NCBI GenBank assembly: GCA_038238115.1
Contig: JBBRYB010000152.1
Coordinates: 1-5,824 of the forward strand
Length of the DNA stretch: 5,824 bases
Direction of reading: 5' to 3'
Source: JBBRYB01 sp038238115
GTDB taxonomy: Bacteria > Actinomycetota > Actinomycetes > Propionibacteriales > Nocardioidaceae
Positions within the stretch are counted from its first letter, which is position 1, and the number at the start of each line of letters is the position of its first letter. Made by a program: the position numbers and the translations under genes. The notes beneath the pieces are model-generated. The model was not told the origin of the DNA. It ran no database searches and saw nothing but the letters and a program-made list of their open reading frames with translations. Below are positions 1 through 5,373 of the stretch, one piece after another.

Positions 1-1
1 C

Positions 2-457
2 GGGCGCGAGTTCCCGAGGGTGGTGCGGAGCGTCTACCTGATCGTCCGGGATCCCGGGCGTGCGGAGGACCTGTCGCAGGAGGCCTTCATCCAGCTGTTC
101 AGGCACTGGAAGAAGGTCTCTGCCTATGAGCGACCTGAAGCCTGGGTACGACGGGTAGCCATCCGGTTGGCGACCCGGCATGCCCGTCGCGAGCGCACAC
201 GTGGGGAGCTCGAGCGCCGGACGGCGCTCCCGCGACAAGACGTCGAGGGCGGCTTCGACGTGCTCGACGCTCTGCGCGAGCTGTCGATGAAGCAGCGAGC
301 CGCCATCGTGCTGCACTACTACGAGGACCGGCCCATCGACGAGGTCGCCCAGATCCTCGACTGCTCCGAGAACACCGTCAAGTCGCACCTGCATCGAGGT
401 CGGGCAAGCCTGCGCGTGCTGCTGGCTGACGGGGAGGAGGGACACCATGGCGAGTGA
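2..457 (+). CDS. ECF-type RNA polymerase sigma factor (sigma-70 family), 5' partial
   Basis: This is an alternative sigma factor that would direct RNA polymerase to a small set of promoters, typically in response to an envelope signal. The frame is open to the left edge, and the residues before the first possible GTG (nt 20) read GREFPR, which continues region 2.1, so the true start is probably off the window. Of 151 visible residues, about 5-40 form region 2 with the core motif AEDLSQEAF (21-29). About 90-141 form region 4, with a helix-turn-helix ending in ENTVKSHLHRGRASL. The short two-domain layout without regions 1.1 or 3 is that of the ECF group. The stop lies inside the next gene (11-bp overlap), as is usual for sigma/anti-sigma pairs. 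I cannot assign an ECF subgroup. Its own promoter is not in view, so autoregulation cannot be judged. Confidence 0.93.
   Translation, partial: GREFPRVVRSVYLIVRDPGRAEDLSQEAFIQLFRHWKKVSAYERPEAWVRRVAIRLATRHARRERTRGELERRTALPRQDVEGGFDVLDALRELSMKQRAAIVLHYYEDRPIDEVAQILDCSENTVKSHLHRGRASLRVLLADGEEGHHGE
434..440 (+). promoter_or_regulatory. Ribosome binding site of the putative anti-sigma gene
   Basis: GAGGAGG lies inside the sigma-factor coding region, with a 6-nt spacer to the ATG at 447. It is a near-perfect Shine-Dalgarno sequence. It fixes the start of the second gene and the 11-bp overlap, and suggests translation coupled to the sigma gene. Confidence 0.8.
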
Positions 458-1148
458 GCAGCAGCTGCGAGATGAGCTGACGCGGGCGGCGGCGGGAGTC
501 GAGCCCGACGTCGACGCTGCACTGGTCCACGTCATCGGCACGGCTCGGCGGCGCCACCGCACCCGCGTGACCGCACTTGCCGTCGCGATCGTGATCCTGA
601 TCGTCGGAGCAGTGGGGTTCGCACAGCTCGGCCATGACCTCCTTGGCCGGGAGCCGAGTCCAGCCACCCACTCGACAGGCCCCAACGGGCTCCAGGCACC
701 CCCGGATCTGCACGCCGGGGGACGCAACGCCCTTACCGGTCAGTGGCTGAGCAGCTCCTACCCGCGTGCGCGGGTGCGCGCGGCGATCACTGACGCGGGG
801 CTGAGCTCCGCCGACGCAGACCACACGCTCGGCAGTGGCCAGCAGTGGCGTGTGCAGATGACGTTCGGCCAGAACGACGGTAATGCAGCTCTCGTGGTGG
901 AGACGTCAGATCCCGGCAACCCGGGCGCATCGCTGACCATCAGCGACAAGTACCTTTACACCCTTCTCCCCTCCAACCGACTCCTCCTGACCACGACGCA
1001 CGGGGAGACCCGATGGGTGCTGTCGTACCAGCTGCACGGTGACACCTTGCTCGTGCACCTCCCCAGATCGACGGCCGACCGGCTGGACGATCGCACGGCC
1101 GCGCAGCTCATCGCGTGGACGTTCGCCCCACTCACGCTGGTGCACTAG
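447..1148 (+). CDS. One-helix membrane protein, putative anti-sigma factor
   Basis: The product has 233 residues in three parts: a short, charged N-terminal segment (1-40, ending in an Arg/His-rich stretch), one transmembrane helix (about 41-61), and an outside region of about 170 residues. A Pro/Gly-rich linker (about 69-93) leads to a C-terminal domain starting at LTGQW (96-100) and ending AWTFAPLTLVH. The start/end pattern (LTGxW ... TxAPxTxV), with alternating polar and hydrophobic residues between, resembles a small beta-rich domain that I have seen in actinobacterial membrane proteins encoded beside ECF sigma factors; this is pattern recognition, not a search result. The positive-inside rule puts the N-terminus in the cytoplasm, where it could hold the sigma factor. 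There is no HxxxCxxC zinc motif and no cysteine at all, so it is not a classical zinc anti-sigma protein. The role rests mainly on overlap with the sigma gene and topology. A membrane protein of other function remains possible. Confidence 0.7.
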   Translation: MASEQQLRDELTRAAAGVEPDVDAALVHVIGTARRRHRTRVTALAVAIVILIVGAVGFAQLGHDLLGREPSPATHSTGPNGLQAPPDLHAGGRNALTGQWLSSSYPRARVRAAITDAGLSSADADHTLGSGQQWRVQMTFGQNDGNAALVVETSDPGNPGASLTISDKYLYTLLPSNRLLLTTTHGETRWVLSYQLHGDTLLVHLPRSTADRLDDRTAAQLIAWTFAPLTLVH

Positions 1149-1158
1149 CAAGAGCTAG
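1145..1158. repeat. Small inverted repeat across the convergent stop codons
   Basis: CTAGC (1145-1149), a 4-nt loop AAGA, then GCTAG (1154-1158). The stop codon of the plus-strand gene (TAG, 1146-1148) lies in the left arm, and that of the minus-strand gene (TAG on its own strand, 1155-1157) lies in the right arm. A 5-bp stem is too weak to call a terminator by itself, but there is no other structure in the 6-bp gap. Confidence 0.4.
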
Positions 1159-2924
1159 CCGATCCAGAGGTCCTTCCACGTCGGCATCCCGTAGATCTCG
1201 TCGACGTAGTCGTTGTGCACCTGGGAGCCGCGCATCATCGCCGCCCCGCCGTACCCGGTCACGACGACAGGGAAGTAGGTGGTCTGGATGGTCCTGTCCA
1301 GCGCGTTCCACGCCGCCGGCTGCTTGGAGATCGGCAGCAGCTGGATGGCGGCTATCCGGTCATCGACCGCGGCCTGGGAGAATGCCCCGAGGTTGAAGCT
1401 GAAACTTTGGGGAAGATTGCTTGCTGTCTCGAGGACCGGGGGAATCATCGCGCCACCGGAGGGCCAGTCGGCGCACCATCCTCCCGCGCGGACGTTGACA
1501 GGCGCCCGCGGGTTCTGCTGGAAGTCCGACCCGTAGGCCGCCGAGGTCGTGGCGACCGCCGTCGGCTCAAACCCAGCGGCGGTCAGCGCCCGGACGAGGA
1601 CGTCCTTCACGGCCACGGCGGACGGGTTGTCGCTCGGGTAGGCAAACCGGATCGGGTAGCCGAGGTTGCCGCTCCGCGCCAGTAGCTTCCTCGCCATTGC
1701 CGGGTCCGTGGTGCCGGGTGGGTGCCCGGGGAGCGGGTTGTAGGGGACCCGTCCGACCACGGCCGGTGGATCGAGGTTCGAGGCCGGGAGGCGGGTGACG
1801 CCAGGGATCTCATCCTGGGCCGTCCACGCCGCCCGATAGGGGTAGGCGTAGGCGAGCGCTCGGTGGACGTCGATGTCCGTGATCTTCTGGTTGTCCGGGA
1901 ACCAGAGGTACGTGCACTGGTTGGCCCCCGTGACGAGCCGGCCTCCCGCGGTGTCAGCGAACTCTGCGTAGTGCGCACCTTGGACGCTGTACATCGAGAT
2001 CGTCGTCTGTGCGGTTCCCTTGTCGGCGAGCATCGTGGCGTCGATCTCGTTGCTGGTCGTGGCGACGTTGAAGTCGAACTCGTCGAGGTACTGGTGGCGT
2101 CCCGGGTCGGTGGCCGCGCTCCAGTAGGGGTTCTTCACCAGCCTGAGGGACTGCCCGGGGGTGATGTCCTCGATCATGTACGGACCCGTCGCCAGCGGAT
2201 GGTTCTTGTACGTCAGGGGATCACTCGCGCTTCCGGCAGGGATCGGGCTCATCGCCGGGAAGGACCCCCAGTAGGGCATGTCGGGAAACGGCCTGGACAT
2301 CCGGATGATGATGGTCCGGCCGCGGATGCTGACACCCCGATAGCTGCCCGACGAGCGATAGGGCCCCTTGTACGTCGATCCGTCGAGGAAGTACGCGTTG
2401 CTGTAGTCGGCGCCGCCCGGGAAGGTCTCGCGGTCGAACGACCGCTCGATGCCGAACTTCAGGTCCGCCGGCGTGACCAGCTTCCCATTCTCGAACCTGA
2501 CGCCTCGGCGCAGGACGAAGCGCCAGGTCTTGAAGTCCTCCGTCGGGGTACCGAGGTCGGTGGCCAGGTCGGGAACCAGGACCATGGCGTGGCTTGCCGG
2601 GTCGTACACGTACTGCGTCAAGGACCGGACCATCAGCCCGCTCAGGATCGAGATCGTGTCCGTGTAGTAGGCCTCGGTCGGGTCCAGGGTGGACAGGCCG
2701 AAGTCACTCAGCACGGTCAGTGTCCCGCCCTGCTTCGCGCCGGGAATCGGTGGCGCGGGCGCTGACAGGCTCGCATCCCGCGCCTGGCCCGAGGGCATGT
2801 CGCCAGGACTCGTCGGCTGGCTCGAGGTCGGCTTGGCTGGTGCATTGCCGCTCGACCCAGTGCAGGCAGCCAGACCAAGTGCTGAGGCGACTGCCAGGGC
2901 GACGGCTGGCACGAGTTTCCGCAT
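1155..2924 (-). CDS. ABC transporter substrate-binding lipoprotein, family 5 (oligopeptide type)
   Basis: This is a probable lipid-anchored binding protein on the outer face of the membrane that captures peptides or similar solutes. Its 589 residues start with a lipoprotein signal peptide: MRK, a hydrophobic core, and lipobox LAAC with Cys21. A Ser/Pro/Gly-rich linker (22-63) precedes the binding domain. Family 5 features include QGGTLTVLSDFGLSTLDP (65-82), the FxLRRGVRFENG segment (136-147), NHPLATGPYM (241-250), NPYW (265-268), IDVHRALAYA (351-360) and GGWCADWPSG (481-490). The length is normal for the family. Cys337 and Cys484 could form a disulfide. The ATG at 2924 is preceded by GGAAGG (2935-2940) with a 10-nt spacer, rather long but supported by the complete signal peptide just after it. 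No permease or ATPase gene is adjacent, so it is an orphan in this window. It may share a transporter encoded elsewhere or act as a sensor. The ligand cannot be predicted. Confidence 0.93.
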   Translation of the reverse strand: MRKLVPAVALAVASALGLAACTGSSGNAPAKPTSSQPTSPGDMPSGQARDASLSAPAPPIPGAKQGGTLTVLSDFGLSTLDPTEAYYTDTISILSGLMVRSLTQYVYDPASHAMVLVPDLATDLGTPTEDFKTWRFVLRRGVRFENGKLVTPADLKFGIERSFDRETFPGGADYSNAYFLDGSTYKGPYRSSGSYRGVSIRGRTIIIRMSRPFPDMPYWGSFPAMSPIPAGSASDPLTYKNHPLATGPYMIEDITPGQSLRLVKNPYWSAATDPGRHQYLDEFDFNVATTSNEIDATMLADKGTAQTTISMYSVQGAHYAEFADTAGGRLVTGANQCTYLWFPDNQKITDIDVHRALAYAYPYRAAWTAQDEIPGVTRLPASNLDPPAVVGRVPYNPLPGHPPGTTDPAMARKLLARSGNLGYPIRFAYPSDNPSAVAVKDVLVRALTAAGFEPTAVATTSAAYGSDFQQNPRAPVNVRAGGWCADWPSGGAMIPPVLETASNLPQSFSFNLGAFSQAAVDDRIAAIQLLPISKQPAAWNALDRTIQTTYFPVVVTGYGGAAMMRGSQVHNDYVDEIYGMPTWKDLWIG

Positions 2925-3024
2925 ATTGTGACTGCCTTCCGCCCTGGACGCCCCTCCGCCTTATGACGACCTTGGCACACGCTCGCCCGAAAGTTCCAGA
3001 GCAACAGGTCGCAACAGCAGAAGA
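2925..3024 (-). promoter_or_regulatory. Upstream region of the lipoprotein gene, with 10-bp-spaced direct repeat
   Basis: This stretch holds the leader and any promoter of the substrate-binding gene. I see no convincing -35/-10 pair. The clear structure is the direct repeat GCAACAG at 3001-3007 and 3011-3017. The copies start exactly 10 bp apart, so both would face the same side of the helix, 77-93 bp upstream of the start codon. This is a candidate regulator site. GGAAC occurs on the coding strand (reverse of 2993-2997), but there is no ECF-type -10 at the right distance. Confidence 0.35.
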
Positions 3025-3060
3025 GAGGGGTCTATGTCGCTCAAGCTACATAGACCCCTC
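3025..3060 (-). terminator. Hairpin, probable intrinsic terminator of the TolB-like genes
   Basis: A perfect 13-bp inverted repeat: GAGGGGTCTATGT (3025-3037) and ACATAGACCCCTC (3048-3060), with a 10-nt loop. It begins 23 nt after the stop codon of the second TolB-like gene, in the direction of that transcript. The bases after the hairpin on the minus strand (TCTTCTGCTGTTG) are pyrimidine-rich but not a true U-run, as is common in high-GC actinobacteria. It would separate the TolB-like transcript from the lipoprotein gene. A protein-binding palindrome is the alternative, since it is also about 100 bp upstream of the lipoprotein start. Confidence 0.72.
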
Positions 3061-3083
3061 GACTCCGTCGAAGTCCCCCGTGA

Positions 3084-4193
3084 CTACCCCGAGCGAGAGC
3101 TGAGAAGCAGCAGCCCGGGCGTCTCGGCGCGGGTCGCCAAGGTCTTACCGGCCTGGAGCTGAGCCGCGGAGAGCTGCGGAACGTCTGCGGAGGGACCGTT
3201 CTGCAGGGGGGCGGATCCCCAGTCCGGCTGTCCGGGTAGGGACAGGCCGGTGTCGGCGAACTGCTGGTTGCTGCCGTCGGCGTTCATCGTGTACAGGTCC
3301 TGGCAGCACAGGTCCGGATGGGTACGGTCGCTGATGAACGCGAGCCGCCGCCCGCTCGGTGAGCTGTCCGGGTTGAAGTCGCCGTTGGGGTAGTCCGTGA
3401 AGGTCAGCTGGGTGACGTGACTCCCGTTCACCGGCGTCTTGAAGACATGGATGCCGAGACCCAACGGTGGTCCGGCCTGGAAGTAGAGTGTGCGGCTGTC
3501 CGTTGACCAGGTTGCATCCCCGGCGCGGAGTCGGGCGGGTGTCACGGGGTGCGCATCGGTGCCGTCGGCCCTGACCAGCCAGATCTGCAAGCCGATCCCC
3601 TTCCAGTTGAACCGGGAGAACGCCACCCAGTGGCCGTCCGGGGACACCTGTGGTCGGAAGTCCACGGCCTCCCGGATGCCGTGCCCATAGGTGGTCACCG
3701 CCCGCCGGTCGGCTCCGTCCGCGCGAACGGAGTAGATGGCGCAGCCACCACCGGGGGGATCTGGCGCACACCTGGCGTAGACGATGCGCTGGCCGTCGGG
3801 GGTGTAGGACGGTGCCCAGTCGTTGTATCCGGGACTCTCCGCCGTCACGAGATGGCGGTGCGTACCGTCCGGCTTGATCGTGTAGAGCCTCATCTCACCG
3901 GTGGGAAAGGCGTTGAAGACGATGCGTGAGCTGTCCGGGCTCCACTCCGGGTAGAAGGCCCGGCTGGCTCGCAGATGAGTCACCTGGACGAGCGCCGACC
4001 CGTCCGGGTTGGACGTGTAGAGCTGACCGGTTCCGTAGTCGTTGAACACCAGCCGGCCGTCCATGACGGTGGTCGCCTGGCCGTCCGGCGCGGACGACGA
4101 CAGGGAGCCGGCTCCTGCCGCCGGCACTGCCAGCGCCAGGAGGAGAGCTCCGCCGGATGCGACGCCGAGGCGGCGGAAGAGTGCACGGTTCAT
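3084..4193 (-). CDS. Secreted TolB-like beta-propeller protein (PD40 repeats), second gene of the pair
   Basis: The 369-residue product has a signal peptide (MNRALFRRLG, a hydrophobic core, cleavage near residue 28 after AAGA) and then a six-bladed propeller. PD40 cores lie at 84-93 (WSPDSSRIVF), 130-139, 183-192, 229-238 and 277-286, with a closing DWGS at 324-327. Blade ends carry the usual xxDG turn (PDGS, PDGT, ADGA, ADGT, ADGS). Cys142 and Cys151 flank a Pro/Gly-rich loop, and Cys296-Cys297 are adjacent. A tail of about 43 residues after the propeller has no match that I recognise. I chose the ATG at 4193 because it has GAGG 10 nt upstream (4204-4207) and starts the signal peptide directly. 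A GTG at 4214, overlapping the previous stop as GTGA, would add seven residues but has no ribosome binding site. The gene follows its paralogue by 17 nt, so the two are likely one operon. Propellers of this type usually bind proteins or glycans; the real role is unknown. It is not the Tol-Pal TolB of Gram-negatives, as no tol/pal genes are present. Confidence 0.88.
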   Translation of the reverse strand: MNRALFRRLGVASGGALLLALAVPAAGAGSLSSSAPDGQATTVMDGRLVFNDYGTGQLYTSNPDGSALVQVTHLRASRAFYPEWSPDSSRIVFNAFPTGEMRLYTIKPDGTHRHLVTAESPGYNDWAPSYTPDGQRIVYARCAPDPPGGGCAIYSVRADGADRRAVTTYGHGIREAVDFRPQVSPDGHWVAFSRFNWKGIGLQIWLVRADGTDAHPVTPARLRAGDATWSTDSRTLYFQAGPPLGLGIHVFKTPVNGSHVTQLTFTDYPNGDFNPDSSPSGRRLAFISDRTHPDLCCQDLYTMNADGSNQQFADTGLSLPGQPDWGSAPLQNGPSADVPQLSAAQLQAGKTLATRAETPGLLLLSSRSG

Positions 4194-4210
4194 GTTGTCA
4201 ATACCTCGTC

Positions 4211-5215
4211 TCACCGCGTCGCGGCGTCAGTAGATGATGTAGCGGGAGCCCAGTCGGAGAAGGTGACATGCGGATGGTCGAGGACGATGGGGGTGACCCC
4301 GGTCCCGTTGGCGTTCATCGTGAAGAGGTCGCCGCCTCGCCCGGGCAGGTAGTCGCTGATGAAGACGGCGTGACGACCGTCGGGCGAGTACGTCGCGAGG
4401 AACGCCGAGCGCGGGCTGGGCACATGGGTGACCTGGCGCGACCGACTGCCGTCGGGGTTCATCACGAACGTGTTGGTGGCGGGCCGCTCGGCGTTGTTGC
4501 CGAAGAGGATGTGGTTGCCCAGCGGTGACCATTGGGGGTACCAGCCCTCGATGGCCGGCCGGGTCAACCGACGCAGTCCGCCGCCCACCGAGTTCACCAG
4601 CCACACCGCCCGAACAAGGCCGTCCCGGTTGCTGTCGAATGCGATCTGCGTGCCGTCGGGCGACCATTCGGGATCCTGGTTGACCACATGGCTGCCGACG
4701 AGGAGCCGCCGGTGGGTGCCGTCGGCGTTCATCACCTCGATGTCACAACCCAGTAGGTACCCGTTCAGGTAACGGCAGTGGACGACTGCCAGCTTCGTTC
4801 CATCCGGGGACCAGCGCGGCGTGAAGAAGTCCGAACCGGCGACGTGGATGAGCAGGTGCCTCCCGGTGCCGTCGGCGTTCATCACCATCACACTGAAGTC
4901 GCCGGGCACGTTGCTGACATAGGCGATGTGGCTGCCGTCCGGTGACCAGTCCGGGTCCCCGGCCTGACTGCCCTTCGGTGCGTTGCTCAACTGCTGAAGA
5001 TCGGTGCCGTCGGGGTTCACCGAGAAGATTTGGGAGTGTCCCTCGGTGTCAGGGAACGGCTGGATGAAACCGGTCGAGAACGCGATCCGGCCGTTGACGA
5101 CGAGCGGCGCGGCGTTCGCCCCAGCGCTGGCCGTCGAGCTCGGGACGAACGCCAGCAGCGCTGACGTGAGGACCGATGCCGCGGCGATCTGGCCGCGGTG
5201 CATACGATGTTCCAT
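4211..5215 (-). CDS. Secreted TolB-like beta-propeller protein (PD40 repeats), first gene of the pair
   Basis: The 334-residue product has a signal peptide (MEHRMHRGQ, hydrophobic stretch 10-25, cleavage near 30-33 in STASAGA). A six-bladed propeller follows, with PD40 cores at 90-99 (WSPDGSHIAY), 135-144, 184-193, 229-238 (WSPLGNHILF, Asp replaced by Leu) and 276-285. A final half-blade DWAP (321-324) probably closes against the first strand NGRIAF (41-46). NADGT or NPDGT turns recur. Cys147 and Cys157 lie in the same blade and loop as the Cys pair of the downstream paralogue, suggesting a conserved disulfide. I chose the ATG at 5215 over an in-frame start at 5272 because AGGAGG sits 4 nt before it and the signal peptide begins there. 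No membrane anchor or LPXTG motif is seen, so it is probably released or bound non-covalently to the wall. Its function is unknown: interaction scaffold or binding protein is likely, an enzyme less so. Confidence 0.9.
   Translation of the reverse strand: MEHRMHRGQIAAASVLTSALLAFVPSSTASAGANAAPLVVNGRIAFSTGFIQPFPDTEGHSQIFSVNPDGTDLQQLSNAPKGSQAGDPDWSPDGSHIAYVSNVPGDFSVMVMNADGTGRHLLIHVAGSDFFTPRWSPDGTKLAVVHCRYLNGYLLGCDIEVMNADGTHRRLLVGSHVVNQDPEWSPDGTQIAFDSNRDGLVRAVWLVNSVGGGLRRLTRPAIEGWYPQWSPLGNHILFGNNAERPATNTFVMNPDGSRSRQVTHVPSPRSAFLATYSPDGRHAVFISDYLPGRGGDLFTMNANGTGVTPIVLDHPHVTFSDWAPATSSTDAATR
4715..4885 (-). repeat. DNA repeat of the propeller blade turn
   Basis: An identical 21-bp stretch occurs at 4715-4735 and at 4865-4885, exactly 150 bp (50 codons) apart. 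It encodes VMNADGT at the end of two neighbouring blades. A diverged copy lies near 5003. The repeat follows from the protein repeat, but nucleotide identity including third positions suggests fairly recent blade duplication or gene conversion. Confidence 0.6.
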
Positions 5216-5219
5216 GGTG

Positions 5220-5225
5220 CCTCCT
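5220..5225 (-). promoter_or_regulatory. Ribosome binding site of the first TolB-like gene
   Basis: AGGAGG on the minus strand, 4 nt from the ATG at 5215. It is the strongest Shine-Dalgarno sequence on the minus strand here, and it decides the start against the longer frame at 5272. A possible small hairpin (CTCTCG, reverse of 5251-5256, with CGAGAG, reverse of 5230-5235) lies just upstream in the leader. Confidence 0.75.
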
Positions 5226-5258
5226 AGACCTCTCGCTACACAGACAGACCCGAGAGAG

Positions 5259-5273
5259 GCAGCAGGTTGCACC
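5259..5273 (-). promoter_or_regulatory. 15-nt motif shared with the lipoprotein gene upstream region
   Basis: Plus-strand GCAGCAGGTTGCACC matches GCAACAGGTCGCAAC at 3001-3015 in 12 of 15 positions. Both lie upstream of minus-strand genes in the same orientation, 44-58 bp (here) and 77-91 bp (there) before the start codons. This could be a shared regulator site, but a match of this quality could also arise by chance between two short GC-rich regions. Confidence 0.25.
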
Positions 5274-5304
5274 GACTTCCGTGATATAGGAGCACAGGTG
5301 CGTC

Positions 5305-5318
5305 GTCTCGCTCGAGAC
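5305..5318. promoter_or_regulatory. Dyad in the divergent intergenic region, candidate operator
   Basis: GTCTCG (5305-5310), a 2-bp centre, CGAGAC (5313-5318). This perfect 6+6 palindrome lies about 90 bp before the TolB-like start and 56 bp before the DUF885 start. Its place between two divergent genes suits a dimeric repressor or activator. The arms are short, so confidence is low. The rest of the 158-bp gap shows no other clear element apart from the -10 site and the leader features listed separately. Confidence 0.3.
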
Positions 5319-5361
5319 CCCTTACCGGCTGCACCAAGGGCCTCGGGTCCATCTACTGAGT

Positions 5362-5373
5362 TAGTGTCCTTAC
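5362..5373 (+). promoter_or_regulatory. Candidate -10 element for a leaderless DUF885 transcript
   Basis: TAGTGT (5362-5367) fits the actinobacterial -10 pattern TAnnnT. Transcription usually starts about 6-8 nt after the element, which here falls on or next to the ATG at 5374. No Shine-Dalgarno sequence precedes that ATG. Together these suggest a leaderless mRNA, common in actinobacteria. No good -35 box is visible. Confidence 0.5.

Noticed and set aside
378..824. Minus-strand open frame of 148 codons opposite the sigma/anti-sigma overlap
   Set aside because: It is a shadow of two better supported plus-strand genes, with no ribosome binding site and no recognisable domain.
1722..2765. Long plus-strand open frame (347 codons) opposite the lipoprotein gene
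   Set aside because: It is antisense to a clearly recognised family 5 binding protein. The translation is low-complexity Arg/Gly/Val-rich without any domain, as expected from a GC-rich shadow frame.
2970..2997. ECF-type promoter (GGAAC -35) upstream of the lipoprotein gene
   Set aside because: GGAAC is present on the minus strand, but the nearest GTC-like -10 is about 22 nt away, outside the usual 16-18 nt spacing. I do not call a sigma target from this.
4268..5040. CRISPR-like or tandem DNA array suggested by recurring GCCGTCGG-type strings
   Set aside because: The recurring strings are in frame and encode the NADGT/SPDG motifs of propeller blades, with variable spacing and coding sequence between them.
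3084..5215. True TolB of a Tol-Pal system
   Set aside because: The similarity is only to the PD40 propeller repeats. There is no TolB N-terminal domain, no tolQRA or pal gene, and the organism looks like an actinobacterium without a Gram-negative envelope.
5216..5272. 19-residue N-terminal extension of the first TolB-like protein (start at 5272)
   Set aside because: AGGAGG before the ATG at 5215 and the immediate signal peptide make the shorter start much more likely. The extension would also bury the ribosome binding site in coding sequence.
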